From the NCBI GenBank assembly GCA_947478785.1, contig CANJXI010000013.1:1-60652 (forward strand): a stretch of DNA of 60,652 nt, read 5' to 3'. The stretch comes from Caulobacteraceae bacterium (lineage in GTDB: Bacteria; Pseudomonadota; Alphaproteobacteria; Caulobacterales; Caulobacteraceae). Position numbers and translations under genes: made by a program. Every line of letters begins with the position of its first letter. Position 1 is the first letter of the stretch. Below, piece by piece: positions 17,279 to 26,632 of the stretch. Below the pieces are notes generated by a model that worked only from the letters and a program-made list of their open reading frames with translations, ran no database searches and had not been told where the DNA came from.

Positions 17279-18159
17279 CGTCTTGTCGCGATCTTGACGG
17301 CGGGCGGCTCAAGGTCGAACCGCTTGCCGGTCATGAAGCTGCTGATGCGTTCGCAGGCCCGGCAAAGCCGCCCGCCCGCGGCCATGATGGCTTCGCCGGT
17401 CATCTTCTCAAGGAAGCCGTAGAGCGTGATGCCGAACGCGACCTCCCCTGACGCGCCCATGACCGGCGCCACGATGGACCGGAGAGGATATTCGGCGTCG
17501 GGGACGAATTCCGAGAGGTAGCGCCCACTCGGCCGGGGTCGATCGGCGCCGGGACGTTCGTCTTCCGGAACCAGCACCGCCATGAAGCCGTGCCGGCGGG
17601 CGAACCCGACGCCGGTGAGCGCGATCTGCTTGGCCTCCTCGCTCAGGGGCGGCGTCGCCTCGTCGAGCCTGGCCACGATCTGCGCGTCGGTGAGTGGGAT
17701 CATGAACACCCGGCCCCACGGCTGCAGGGGATAACGGCGCGTCGATGAGAAATTCGTCCATCCCAGATGGGTGACCGAGGCCGCCCGCTCGCGCACGACC
17801 AGCTCATCGCCCTCGATGAACAGGGCCGAGGCGATGACATCGAGTTCGTCAGCCAGCAGGCGCATCTCCTGGCTGGCCACGTCCAGGGCCGAGAACGGCT
17901 GATTGACCCCAGCGGCCAGAAGATGCAGGGCCCGGCCAAGCATGTAGCTCTTGTCCGGACGACGGTACAAATAAGATGCCTGCACCAGGCTCAGTAATAT
18001 TGGCTGAATGGTCGCCCGGCTGAGGCGAAGCGAACTCGCCACCTGCGTCAAGGTGAAGACCTGCTGAGAGTGTTCGATAAAGAAGGAGAGGACAGATATG
18101 ACCCGGCCCACGGTGGGAGTCTGGCCCGTCTTTCTCTTCTCTATGCCTTGAGTCACCAT
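17275..18159 (-). CDS. IclR family transcriptional regulator
   Basis: A 294-residue IclR-type regulator. The winged helix-turn-helix covers about residues 18-80 (VISVLSFFIEHSQQ, then LTQVASSLRLSRATIQPILLSLVQASYLYRR), followed by the effector-binding domain. It is the upstream member of a tandem pair with the gene ending at 16454; the four-base overlap suggests the two proteins are made together and may form heteromers. No strong ribosome site is visible before ATG 18159, and GTG three bases later is an alternative start. It stands 178 bases downstream of the exported hydrolase at 18338 on the same strand, so it may belong to the TonB/hydrolase transcript. Confidence 0.86.
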   Translation of the reverse strand: MVTQGIEKRKTGQTPTVGRVISVLSFFIEHSQQVFTLTQVASSLRLSRATIQPILLSLVQASYLYRRPDKSYMLGRALHLLAAGVNQPFSALDVASQEMRLLADELDVIASALFIEGDELVVRERAASVTHLGWTNFSSTRRYPLQPWGRVFMIPLTDAQIVARLDEATPPLSEEAKQIALTGVGFARRHGFMAVLVPEDERPGADRPRPSGRYLSEFVPDAEYPLRSIVAPVMGASGEVAFGITLYGFLEKMTGEAIMAAGGRLCRACERISSFMTGKRFDLEPPAVKIATRR

Positions 18160-18337
18160 ATTCTAATCATCGCCGTCGAATAGAGAGGTCATTCCGCGGC
18201 GCCGATATGCGTCGCGCCGCCGGGCCCCGATCCCGCCTTGGCCATGCCTTAGCCGAAATATCGAAAGGTCGGTAGGGCGGCGGCGCCCTGTGTTCCGGCC
18301 TCACCCTCAATGAGCGATGCGCGCCAGGCCGGCCGTC

Positions 18338-19918
18338 TTACGGAACCGGGGCGGCTTCCGCTCCCCCCTTCATGGCCGCTGCGTCCTCCGCCGAGATCCA
18401 GCGCCCCGCCACCAGCTTGTCTGTCGCCGCGGAGAACTTCGCCACATAGGCCGCGTGGTCCGGATAGAGCGCCTTCAGCGTCTCCGCCGAGAAGGGCTTC
18501 TTGGACCCCGTCATGCCGCCGTAGCCCCCGGCGGTGAGGAAGCCGGTGTGGGTGGCTGTGGGCGCCTCGATGTAAGGCGTCCGCAGGCCGCCCAGCGCAT
18601 TGCCGTACTGGTCGCGCTTGACCGCGTGGTTGGCGTCCACCGCGATCCCGGGCGCCTGCGGCGGGATCGTCCCCTGCCGCACCCAGAGCTGCAGGTTGTG
18701 GTAGGCGCCCCGCACCACGGGAGCCCAGATGAGGTCGTTCTTGACCGTGCCGCTGGGCGCCAGGCCCACCGTGCCGTCGGGCCGGATGCCGGCCTTGGCC
18801 GCGTCGTCGGGCTTGGCCGCGCTGATCCCACCACGCGCCAGTTCGGGCACGTCAACGCGCGCATGGGAGGAGCCCGCGACCTCGTAGGTCACGATCCCGC
18901 CCTTGGGCGAGACCACGTCCGGCTGGTGGGTATAGGCGCCGATCCACATCTCGCCCTCGGAGGACAGGGAGATGAAAGGGACCTTGGGCGGCGGCAGGAA
19001 CTTGTGACGGGAATCCGCCAGCGGGACATCGGACGAGCACTGGTTCAGCCGCCCCACCCCGGGCCCGACGATCGCCAAGTATCCGTCATAGACCGGTCGT
19101 CCGTCGGCCGTCCGGTAGCGATCGTGGAAGCCCACGAACCAGGTGCGCATGTTGATGGCCGACTGCGAGATGCCGACCATATAGACCGTGGGCTTGCCGA
19201 ACCCGGGCAGGATCTTGTGACGGTCCTCGCTCTTCAGCAGCACGCCCAGCTGGCCCAGCATGTCCCACACCAGCCCGTCCTCGTCGGCCGAAGGCGGCGC
19301 CGGCTCAAGCGACCGGGCGGCGGCCTCGCCGCCGATCATGAACAGCGGGATGATCGACGGATATTCGCAGCGCTGCGCCGCGGGCAGCGGGTTGGTCCAG
19401 TCGAGGGGCGCGTAGCGGACCGGGTCGAACTTCTTGAGCGCGTTGGCGGTGAGCGACTTGGTGGTGATGCCGACCCAGACGTCGCCCTGCCTGACCATCC
19501 GCTTGACGTCGATGGGGCCGCCCAGGTCGACCCCCGTGGTGGCGTTGAGCAGCATCACCTCGACGTTGCCGCTGAACTTGGAGGGATCGCGCGGGCGCCG
19601 GATCAGGATGCGGGTGACGTACTTTCCAGGCCCCGCCACGACCTTGAGGTCGCGCGTGGCGCCCACCCAGTCGTAGACGTTGGCCTGGCCCGAGAGGAAG
19701 TATTCCTCCTCGACGTAGCCCGCGGCGTCCATGACCTCCACCGCGCCGAGGAAGGGCCGTGAGGTCGCCGTGACGGGGATCGGTCCCGACACCTGGGGCA
19801 GCTGCGACATCACCTTCGCCGCCGGCGCGGGCGCGGCCAAGGCCATTGCGAGCGGACCGGGGGCCAGCAGGAGCGCGCCTCCAAGCGCAAGAACCGATGT
19901 CAGGCGGCGTAGGGTCAT
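18338..19918 (-). CDS. Exported alpha/beta hydrolase domain protein (PF20091-like), copy 1
   Basis: A 526-residue protein with a signal peptide (MTLRRLTSVLALGGALLLAP, then AMALAAPAPA), so it is periplasmic or outer. It belongs to the poorly characterised alpha/beta-hydrolase domain family often seen beside TonB receptors. The probable nucleophile is Ser251 in GISQS, a G-x-S-x-S elbow. Family blocks EEEYFLSGQANVY, FDPVRYAPLDW and GLVWDMLGQLG are shared with copies 2 and 3. GGAG lies before the ATG. It is last of three tandem copies read after the TonB receptor gene. It probably hydrolyses esters or lactones of the imported substrate; reaction and substrate are not established. Confidence 0.85.
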   Translation of the reverse strand: MTLRRLTSVLALGGALLLAPGPLAMALAAPAPAAKVMSQLPQVSGPIPVTATSRPFLGAVEVMDAAGYVEEEYFLSGQANVYDWVGATRDLKVVAGPGKYVTRILIRRPRDPSKFSGNVEVMLLNATTGVDLGGPIDVKRMVRQGDVWVGITTKSLTANALKKFDPVRYAPLDWTNPLPAAQRCEYPSIIPLFMIGGEAAARSLEPAPPSADEDGLVWDMLGQLGVLLKSEDRHKILPGFGKPTVYMVGISQSAINMRTWFVGFHDRYRTADGRPVYDGYLAIVGPGVGRLNQCSSDVPLADSRHKFLPPPKVPFISLSSEGEMWIGAYTHQPDVVSPKGGIVTYEVAGSSHARVDVPELARGGISAAKPDDAAKAGIRPDGTVGLAPSGTVKNDLIWAPVVRGAYHNLQLWVRQGTIPPQAPGIAVDANHAVKRDQYGNALGGLRTPYIEAPTATHTGFLTAGGYGGMTGSKKPFSAETLKALYPDHAAYVAKFSAATDKLVAGRWISAEDAAAMKGGAEAAPVP

Positions 19919-20000
19919 TTTTTACTCCATAGAGATTGAGACGCGCCCGGCGTCACGCCGACCATCACCCGGACAGGTTCCCCCGGATCGCGGACCTTCG

Positions 20001-21581
20001 TCACTGCGGCGGGATCGGCGCGGCCTCGGCGGCCTTCTTGTAAGCCGCGGCGTCCTCGGCCGAGATCCAGCGCCCGGCCAGGGCCGCATCCGCAGCGGCG
20101 GAGACCTTCGCCACATAGGTCGCGTGGTCCGGATAGAGCGCCTTGAGCTTCTCGGCCGGGAACGGGGTCTTGGGCCCCACCAGGGTTCCGGTCCCGGTCG
20201 ATCCGACGTGGGTCGCGACCGGCGCCACGAGATTGGGCGCGCGCAGGCCGCCCAGGGCGTTGCCGTTCTGGTCGCGTTTCACCTGGCCCGCGGCGTCCAC
20301 CTCGATGCCCGGCGCGTGGGGCGGAACGACTCCCTTCCGCACCCAGAGCTGCAGGTTATGATAGGCCCCGCGCGCGATCGGCTGCCAGACGAAGTCGTTG
20401 GGCGTGAACTTCGCGCTCCCCATCGCCGCCATCATGCTGGACATGTCCAGGCCCGCCTTGGCCAGGTCCTTCTGCGAGGCCATGGTCAGTGAATCCCTGG
20501 GCAGGCCGGGCACTTCGCCGCCCCCGTGCGAGCCGCCCGCCACCTCGTAGACGACGATCCCACCCTTGGGCGTGACGCTGTCCGGCTGGCGGGTGTACTG
20601 GCTCATCCAGATCTCGGCTTCGGACGACAGCGAGATGTAGGGCGCGGCGGGGGGCGGCAGGAACTTGTTGCGCGGGTCCCGCGGCAGGACGTCCGCGGCG
20701 CATTGATTGATGCGGATCCCGGACGGCCCGACGATCTCGAGATAGCCGTCAAAGACCGGGTGGCCGTCGGCCGCGCGGTAGCGGTCGTGGAAGCCGGCCG
20801 CCGTCCAGGTGTGCATGTAGGCGCCCGACTGCGAGACCCCGTCCACATAGACCCAGACCTTGCCCTTGAACCCGGGCAGGATCTGCTGGCGCTGGTCGCT
20901 TTTCAGCAGCAGGCCGAGCTGTCCGATCATATCCCAGACCAGGCCGTCTTCGGTTGCCGGGGACGAGTCCGGCGGCAACTTCGACACGTCCAAGTCGGGG
21001 GGAAGCATGTAGGAATTGATCGTGGAGGGCTTGGCGCAACGCTTGGCGGGCGGCGCCGGATTGCTCCAGTCGAGCGGGGCGTAGCGGACCGGATCGAATT
21101 TCTTGAGCGATGCGGCGGTCAGCGCCTTGGTGGTGATCCCGATCCAGACGTCGCCTTGCTTGACCATGCGCCCGAAGTCGGTCGGCCCGCCAAGATCGAC
21201 CCCCAGGCTGGCGTTGAGGATGGTCAGCTCGATGTTGCCGCTGAACCTGCCCGGATCCTTGGGCCGCCTCACCAGGATGCGGGTGACGTACTTGCCCGGT
21301 CCCGCGACGACCTTGATGGCGCGCGTGGCGCCCACCCAGCCGTAGACGTTGGCCCGGCCGGAGAGGAAGTATTCCTCCTCGACGTAGCCCACCTTTTCCA
21401 TGGCCTCGCCGGCGCCGAGGAAGGGGTGCGAGGTCGGGGTCACCGGGATCGGGCCCGCCACGGTGGGCAACTGGGCCATCACCTTGACGGCCGGAGCGGC
21501 TACGGCCGCCTCGGCGAGACCGGACGAAAGGAGCAGCGCACTTGCGACCGCAAGGGCCGATTGCCGGCGTCGTAGACCCAT
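20001..21581 (-). CDS. Exported alpha/beta hydrolase domain protein (PF20091-like), copy 2
   Basis: A 526-residue paralogue of the neighbours on both sides. The start at 21581 (MGLRRRQSALAV) follows GGGGGGACACT and gives a clean signal peptide (hydrophobic AVASALLLSSGLAEAAVAAP); a frame starting at 21617 would hide it. The putative nucleophile is Ser250 in DGVSQSG. It shares EEEYFLSGRANVYGWVGATR, KFDPVRYAPLDWSNPAPPAK and GLVWDMIGQLGLLLKS with copy 3. The central segment (around residues 185-210 and 385-410) differs from copies 1 and 3, which could reflect a different substrate. It is 82 bases from copy 1 and 79 from copy 3 on the same strand. Confidence 0.85.
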   Translation of the reverse strand: MGLRRRQSALAVASALLLSSGLAEAAVAAPAVKVMAQLPTVAGPIPVTPTSHPFLGAGEAMEKVGYVEEEYFLSGRANVYGWVGATRAIKVVAGPGKYVTRILVRRPKDPGRFSGNIELTILNASLGVDLGGPTDFGRMVKQGDVWIGITTKALTAASLKKFDPVRYAPLDWSNPAPPAKRCAKPSTINSYMLPPDLDVSKLPPDSSPATEDGLVWDMIGQLGLLLKSDQRQQILPGFKGKVWVYVDGVSQSGAYMHTWTAAGFHDRYRAADGHPVFDGYLEIVGPSGIRINQCAADVLPRDPRNKFLPPPAAPYISLSSEAEIWMSQYTRQPDSVTPKGGIVVYEVAGGSHGGGEVPGLPRDSLTMASQKDLAKAGLDMSSMMAAMGSAKFTPNDFVWQPIARGAYHNLQLWVRKGVVPPHAPGIEVDAAGQVKRDQNGNALGGLRAPNLVAPVATHVGSTGTGTLVGPKTPFPAEKLKALYPDHATYVAKVSAAADAALAGRWISAEDAAAYKKAAEAAPIPPQ

Positions 21582-21660
21582 AGTGTCCCCCCAAGGTTCG
21601 GCCGCCGGTGGCGTCATCAGGTGATGCGCCGGGCGGGCCTGGTTGTCGTCGGCCTCCGCG

Positions 21661-23232
21661 TCACTGAGACGTGGCGTCGGGGACCGGAGCCGCTTGCGCG
21701 GCCTTCTTCATGGCCGCCGCATCCTCGGGCGAGATCCAGCGGCCCGCAAGCGCCTTGTCCGTGGCGGCCGAGAACCTGGCCACATAGGTCGCGTGGTCCG
21801 GATAGAGCACCTTGAGCTGTTCCGAGGTGAAGGCCGTCTTGGAGCCCATCACCGCCCCGAACCCGCCGCCAGCCAGCGCCCCGCGATGGGCCGCGGTCGG
21901 CGCGTCGATATAGGGCAGCCGCACGCCGCCCACCGCATTGCCGTACTGATCGCGCTTGATCTCCCCGGCGTTGTCCAGTTCGAGCACGGCGCCCTTGGGC
22001 GGCGTGACACCCTGGCGCACCCACAACTGCAGGTTATGGTAGGCTCCGCGCGTGATGGGGGCCCAGGGATAGTCGTTGGGCGTCAGGCCCTCAGGCATCT
22101 TGCCCGAGGCGCGGGGTGTGCTGGCCTTGGCCATGTCCTCGGGCGATGGGCGGCCGATGGCCCGCGACGCGACCCCCGGGATCTCGCGCCCTCCGTGCGA
22201 GCCGCCGGCCACCTGATAGGTGACGATCCCGCCCTTGGCGGTCACCATGTCCGGCTGGCGCGTATAGCGGCCCGTCCAGGTCTCGCCCTCGGAATAGAGC
22301 GCGATGTACGGCACATCCGGGTGAAGCAGCTTCTCCCGCGGGTCCGTGAACAGAATGTCGGCGGCGCACTGGTTGATGTGAATCTGCGCGGGGCCCACGA
22401 TCTCGAGATAGCCGTCGTAGACCGGCTTGCCGTCGGCGGTCCGGTAGCGGTCATGGAAGCCGACCATCCAGGTCCGCATGTATTCCCCGGACTGCGAGCC
22501 GCCGTCCATATAGACCCAGGGCTTGCTGAAACCGGGGAGGATCTTCTGGCGCTGCTCGCTCTTCAGCAGCAGGCCCAGCTGGCCAATCATGTCCCAGACA
22601 AGTCCGTCCTCCGTCGCCGGCGAGGCGTCGGAGGCGTTGGCCAGAGCCGCCGCGTCGTCACCGTACATGATCGTGGGAATGGTGCGGGGCCTGGCGCAGC
22701 GCTGGGCTGGCGGGGCCGGATTGCTCCAGTCGATCGGCGCATAGCGCTGCGGGTCGAACCGCTTCAGCGCCGCGGCGGTCAGCGCCTTGGTGGTGAGCCC
22801 GATCCAGACGTCGCCCTGCTGCACCATGCGTTGGACATCGATGGGTCCCCCCGCATCGACCGCGCCGCTGGCGTTGAGGATGTTCACCTCTACATTGCCG
22901 CTGAACCGCGCCGGATCGCGTGGCCGGCGCACCAGGATGCGCGTGACGTAATGGCCGGGGCCCGCCACCACCTTCAGGTCACGGGTGGCGCCCGCGAAGT
23001 CGTAGACGTTGGCCCGCCCGCTAAGGAAATATTCCTCCTCGACGTAGCCGGCCGCCTCCATCGCCGCCTTGGCGTCGAGGAAAGGGTGAGAGGTCGGCGT
23101 GACGGGGATCGGCCCCATGACCTGGGGCAACTGCGCCATCACCTTGGCCGCGGGCGCCGCGGGCGCCTGGCCGGACGACAACAGGAACACACTGATGGCC
23201 GCGAGGGCCGACGCGGAGCGCCGCAGGGTCAT
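21661..23232 (-). CDS. Exported alpha/beta hydrolase domain protein (PF20091-like), copy 3
   Basis: A 523-residue paralogue, first of the three tandem hydrolases behind the TonB receptor (74-base gap). The start at 23232 follows GGGAGGACTATC and gives a signal peptide (MTLRRSASALAAISVFLLSS, cut after QAPAAPA). The probable nucleophile is Ser246 in DGGSQSG. It carries the family blocks EEEYFLSGRANVY and GLVWDMIGQLG. It is presumably periplasmic and acts on material brought in by the receptor. The family has no well-defined reaction that I know of; esterase or lactonase activity is an inference from the fold. Confidence 0.85.
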   Translation of the reverse strand: MTLRRSASALAAISVFLLSSGQAPAAPAAKVMAQLPQVMGPIPVTPTSHPFLDAKAAMEAAGYVEEEYFLSGRANVYDFAGATRDLKVVAGPGHYVTRILVRRPRDPARFSGNVEVNILNASGAVDAGGPIDVQRMVQQGDVWIGLTTKALTAAALKRFDPQRYAPIDWSNPAPPAQRCARPRTIPTIMYGDDAAALANASDASPATEDGLVWDMIGQLGLLLKSEQRQKILPGFSKPWVYMDGGSQSGEYMRTWMVGFHDRYRTADGKPVYDGYLEIVGPAQIHINQCAADILFTDPREKLLHPDVPYIALYSEGETWTGRYTRQPDMVTAKGGIVTYQVAGGSHGGREIPGVASRAIGRPSPEDMAKASTPRASGKMPEGLTPNDYPWAPITRGAYHNLQLWVRQGVTPPKGAVLELDNAGEIKRDQYGNAVGGVRLPYIDAPTAAHRGALAGGGFGAVMGSKTAFTSEQLKVLYPDHATYVARFSAATDKALAGRWISPEDAAAMKKAAQAAPVPDATSQ

Positions 23233-23306
23233 GATAGTCCTCCCATACCGTCTGTTAGAGCTCCGCCGCATGGGCTGTCAGGCGCCCGCGGCAGGTCCCA
23301 TTGAAC

Positions 23307-26198
23307 TCAGAACTGGAATTTCAGACCAACGGTGAAGGCTCGCCAGTCGACGTCGTAGAGCGCCTGCTGGGTGGAGTAGCCCAGGGCCGGCAGCGGCGTG
23401 GGGAGCGGAATGATCGGCGGACGCTTGTTGAAGAGGTCCTTGATCGCGATGTAGGCGCTGAAGTCGGCGCCCCTGACCTTGAAGTTACGCGTCACCGTCA
23501 CGTCCGTATAAAATACCCTGGGAACATTCGGATATTCATAGATGAAGACCGGTCCGTACTTCAGGCGTGAGATATAGCGTTCCTGAACAAAGAAGCTCCA
23601 ATCGTTCCAGACATAGTTGGCGGTCGCCTGGGCCCTGAACTTCGGAATCCCGCTGGCCGCGCCGCCTCCGGACGCGGTCTCCGTATAACCCGCGTAGTTG
23701 ATCCGCGGCGAGGACGGGTCGAGCTGGGTTATGTACTTGTCGATGTAGGTGCCGTTGAAATGCAGGTTCAGGTCGCCGGGACCCAGGGTCAGGGAGTAGG
23801 CCGCTTCGATATCGATACCCGTGGTCTTCAGCTTGGAGATGTTGACTGGCGTGTTCTGGACCAGGGTCGGGAAGTTGTTCACGCTGCGGTCGGAGAACGG
23901 CAGGGGCCTGGTGATCAGGTCGCACGCCGTTCCCACGCCGTTCGTCACCTCGCAGGCCCGCAGCAGGTTGATGGACGGGATCTGGCCGATCGCGTCGGAC
24001 ACCCTCACATCATAATAGTCGACGGCGAGCCGGAACCGCGGAATGGCGCGGGGCTGGAAGGTGAAACCGAAGGTCAGGGTCTTGCCGATCTCGGGCTTCA
24101 GGTTGGGGTTGCCGCCGAGGCGCTGCGGGATGATCAAGGCCGCTTGGGTGTGCGGATCCAGCACAACCCCGCCGGTGCTCGAGTTGGCGCCCTGGAAGAG
24201 CTCGAACACCGCCGGCGCGCGGATGTCTCGCGATAGCGTGACGCGCGCGCGAACGTCTTCGATCGGCTGGTAGACGCCGCCCACCTTCCACGTCTCCACT
24301 CGTCCGGACGTGTTGTAGTCCGTGACCCGGCCCGCGGCGTTGAAGTCCAGCGCATAGGCCAGCGGCGCTTCCTTCAGCAGCGGGATGGCCACTTCGCCGA
24401 AGGCTTCCTTGACCTTGATCGTGCCTTGGCCAACGGCTTGGCTGTTGGTGAAGAAGATGGCCGTGTTGACGCTCGTGCCGCGAATTCCGGTGAAGTCCGT
24501 GGGATTGGTCAGCGGGTCGGAATTGCTCTTCATCGTCAGCTCTTGCTGGCGATAGAGCGCGCCGACCGTCATCCCCACCGGGCCCGCCCATGTCGAGAAC
24601 GGTTCTCCCGAGATGTCGAAACTGAGTTCGTGGGAATCGATCTGCGTGGAGTACTCGACCGTCCGGTAGACATACTTCTTGACGGCGGCCGATGTATTCT
24701 TGAGCGCAGTTTCACCGAGGACGTTCCAGGGTACGCAGCCCGGCGCGACGGTCGGATTGGTCAAGGTGATCCGGCACACGATGCTGCCGTCCGGCGCCCG
24801 CACCGCGTCGATCGACGAGAACAGGGCCTTGTTGTCGATCTGGTTGAACTGCCGCGAACGCGAATGCGGCTGGCCGAAGGCGTAGTTGGCGCGCCAGGTC
24901 CACTTGTCGGCCTTCCCCTCGATCCCGGCCGAGAACGAGATGTAACGGTCGTCGAAGGCTTCCCCGGTTTCCGAGAGTGAGAACACCGCCGGGATCGGGC
25001 TGATGCTGTACCCGATCTGTTGGTTGGCCGTGAGCTGCGACTGGATCGAGGCCGGCAGGTAGGGGTTGCCGCTGAACAGCGGGACGTTGGAGAGCGCCGA
25101 GCCGGAGCCGGTGTTGTACTCGTGATAGTGATTATAGGAGGCCGAAGCGAACGCCGTGATGTTGTCGGTGACGTCCAGGTCGGCGCGGCTATAGAGGTGG
25201 TAGGTGTTGTAGGGCGCGTTGAGCGCGAAGAAGACCGGCAGGCTGGAGCCGCCGTCGCCGCCGATCGACACCCCCGGGGTTCCCGAGGCCCGTCCGGAAT
25301 TGTAGGGCCGCAGGGTCCCGTCGGCGTTGAAGGTCTGGCCCACCGCGGGTCCGGTCACGAACAGCCCTGTCACCGGCGTGAAGTTCGACCGTAGCTGGTT
25401 CGTTTCCGGAATCAGGATGTAGGGGTTGATGGCTGTCCCGGGCGTGCCTGCTCCCACGTTCTTGCCGGTGAACGTATAGCTGATGTAGTCCTTGCCGTTC
25501 AGCGGCCGATCAACACGCGCAAGACGGTTGAATTTCGAATATTCGGCCGTCGCCGTGAGGTGCAACCGTTCCGAGACCTGGCGGCCGACGGCCACGGCCG
25601 TGTGGAACGTCTCGTGTTCCCATCCATCCGACATCCCGCCATCGACGACGCCTTTCACGCCTTCCAGCTTGTGGTTGAGGATGAAGTTCACCGCGCCGCT
25701 CAAGGCGTCCGAGCCGTAGGCGGCCGAAGCGCCGGCCGTGACGACATCGACCCGCTGGACCATGATCTGCGGGATGTAGTCGATGTTGGTCGTATTGGTG
25801 AAGTTGGTAGGCGGCACGCGGACGCCGTCGACCAGGATCAGGATCCGTTTGGCGCCCAGGCCACGCAGGTTCAGGAAGTTGCCTCGCGGGCTGTTACTGA
25901 AATTCCCGCCTTGGCTGCTGGGGGTGGTGGACCCCAGGAACTGCGGCGTCTGGTTCAGGGCGTCGATCATGTTGGAAGGCGTCGCCCTGAGCAGGTCATC
26001 CGCCGACAGTACGGTGACCGGCGTCGGCGCCTCATAGCCCTGAGTGGTGATCCGGGTGCCGGTGACGATCACTTCGGAAACGTTCGGCGATGCGGCCTTT
26101 TCGGCCTCCGCGGCGAAGGCCACGCCCGGCGCTCCAAACATGCCGCAGCCCACGACGGCGCTGCCGGCCAGCAGCGCAAGCTTGCGAATTGAGTTCAT
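23307..26198 (-). CDS. TonB-dependent outer-membrane receptor
   Basis: A 963-residue outer-membrane beta-barrel transporter. The start at 26198 follows GGGGGGAACGAC and gives a signal peptide (MNSIRKLALLAGSAVVGCGM, cut near FAAEAEK). The plug domain begins at SEVIVTGTRITTQGYEAPTPVTVLSADDL (about 41-70) and contains the plug block NFSNSPRGNFLNLRGLGAKR. The protein ends in a C-terminal aromatic barrel strand (FTVGLKFQF). Such receptors import siderophores but, in this group, also carbohydrates and hydrophobic organics with TonB energy. It heads a same-strand series with three exported hydrolases and two IclR regulators, pointing to uptake of the pathway substrate rather than iron. A hairpin lies in its leader (26227-26254). 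Confidence 0.93.
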   Translation of the reverse strand: MNSIRKLALLAGSAVVGCGMFGAPGVAFAAEAEKAASPNVSEVIVTGTRITTQGYEAPTPVTVLSADDLLRATPSNMIDALNQTPQFLGSTTPSSQGGNFSNSPRGNFLNLRGLGAKRILILVDGVRVPPTNFTNTTNIDYIPQIMVQRVDVVTAGASAAYGSDALSGAVNFILNHKLEGVKGVVDGGMSDGWEHETFHTAVAVGRQVSERLHLTATAEYSKFNRLARVDRPLNGKDYISYTFTGKNVGAGTPGTAINPYILIPETNQLRSNFTPVTGLFVTGPAVGQTFNADGTLRPYNSGRASGTPGVSIGGDGGSSLPVFFALNAPYNTYHLYSRADLDVTDNITAFASASYNHYHEYNTGSGSALSNVPLFSGNPYLPASIQSQLTANQQIGYSISPIPAVFSLSETGEAFDDRYISFSAGIEGKADKWTWRANYAFGQPHSRSRQFNQIDNKALFSSIDAVRAPDGSIVCRITLTNPTVAPGCVPWNVLGETALKNTSAAVKKYVYRTVEYSTQIDSHELSFDISGEPFSTWAGPVGMTVGALYRQQELTMKSNSDPLTNPTDFTGIRGTSVNTAIFFTNSQAVGQGTIKVKEAFGEVAIPLLKEAPLAYALDFNAAGRVTDYNTSGRVETWKVGGVYQPIEDVRARVTLSRDIRAPAVFELFQGANSSTGGVVLDPHTQAALIIPQRLGGNPNLKPEIGKTLTFGFTFQPRAIPRFRLAVDYYDVRVSDAIGQIPSINLLRACEVTNGVGTACDLITRPLPFSDRSVNNFPTLVQNTPVNISKLKTTGIDIEAAYSLTLGPGDLNLHFNGTYIDKYITQLDPSSPRINYAGYTETASGGGAASGIPKFRAQATANYVWNDWSFFVQERYISRLKYGPVFIYEYPNVPRVFYTDVTVTRNFKVRGADFSAYIAIKDLFNKRPPIIPLPTPLPALGYSTQQALYDVDWRAFTVGLKFQF

Positions 26199-26632
26199 GT
26201 CGTTCCCCCCCTGAGGTTTTGAACCTGGCCCCCTCATTCCGAGTTCGGGGGGCCTTCAGTTCCTGGTGGGAGCCTGGCGGCTTCCCTCTGGTCAAGCTGG
26301 TACGGTGACTGAAGGCGCGATGGGGAAGGCAGGCGCGCGCGGCGGGCCCATGCTGCTTCCGGAAACCCGGGTGCTCCCCCACCCGGCGCCGTTTGGCTGT
26401 TGTCCGATTGCCGCGAACCCCGCGATGGGCGTCGCAACCTCGAATTTTGGTTCGTTATTGGAAGCGTACGGCAAGCCTTCCCTTGGGTCAATGTGGCCAT
26501 TTTGAGGCGCATCGCCGCCGGGCGCGCCCTCGTCTGTCGCGCGCCGATCCGGCTTGCGCGCGGTCGCGGCAGGTTGCAAAGGTCGGGCAACAAGGCCCCG
26601 ATGACCGGGGCGACAATGGGAGTTGAAACGGG
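26199..26632. other. Divergent intergenic region between TonB receptor and SDR
   Basis: 434 bases without a supportable gene. It should hold both promoters and any operator for the receptor operon and the SDR. Visible structure is limited to a leader hairpin at 26227-26254 and a short CGAA/TTCG repeat in the AT-richer stretch at 26441-26460. Small open frames here show no ribosome site or conserved sequence. Confidence 0.6.
26227..26254 (-). promoter_or_regulatory. Leader hairpin before the TonB receptor gene
   Basis: GGCCCCC (26227-26233) pairs with GGGGGCC (26248-26254) across 14 bases. Read on the minus strand it lies about 30-55 bases before the start codon at 26198. There is no T run, so it is not a terminator. 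A role in mRNA stability or translation is possible but unproven. Confidence 0.3.

Noticed and set aside
18274..18289. AGGGCG/CGCCCT hairpin between the first exported hydrolase and the IclR gene
   Set aside because: A 6-bp stem in GC-rich DNA with no T run on the transcribed strand is not enough for a terminator call.
18317..23304. Long plus-strand frames opposite the exported hydrolases
   Set aside because: All translate to unstructured basic or acidic repeats; the minus strand has signal peptides and conserved blocks in three copies.
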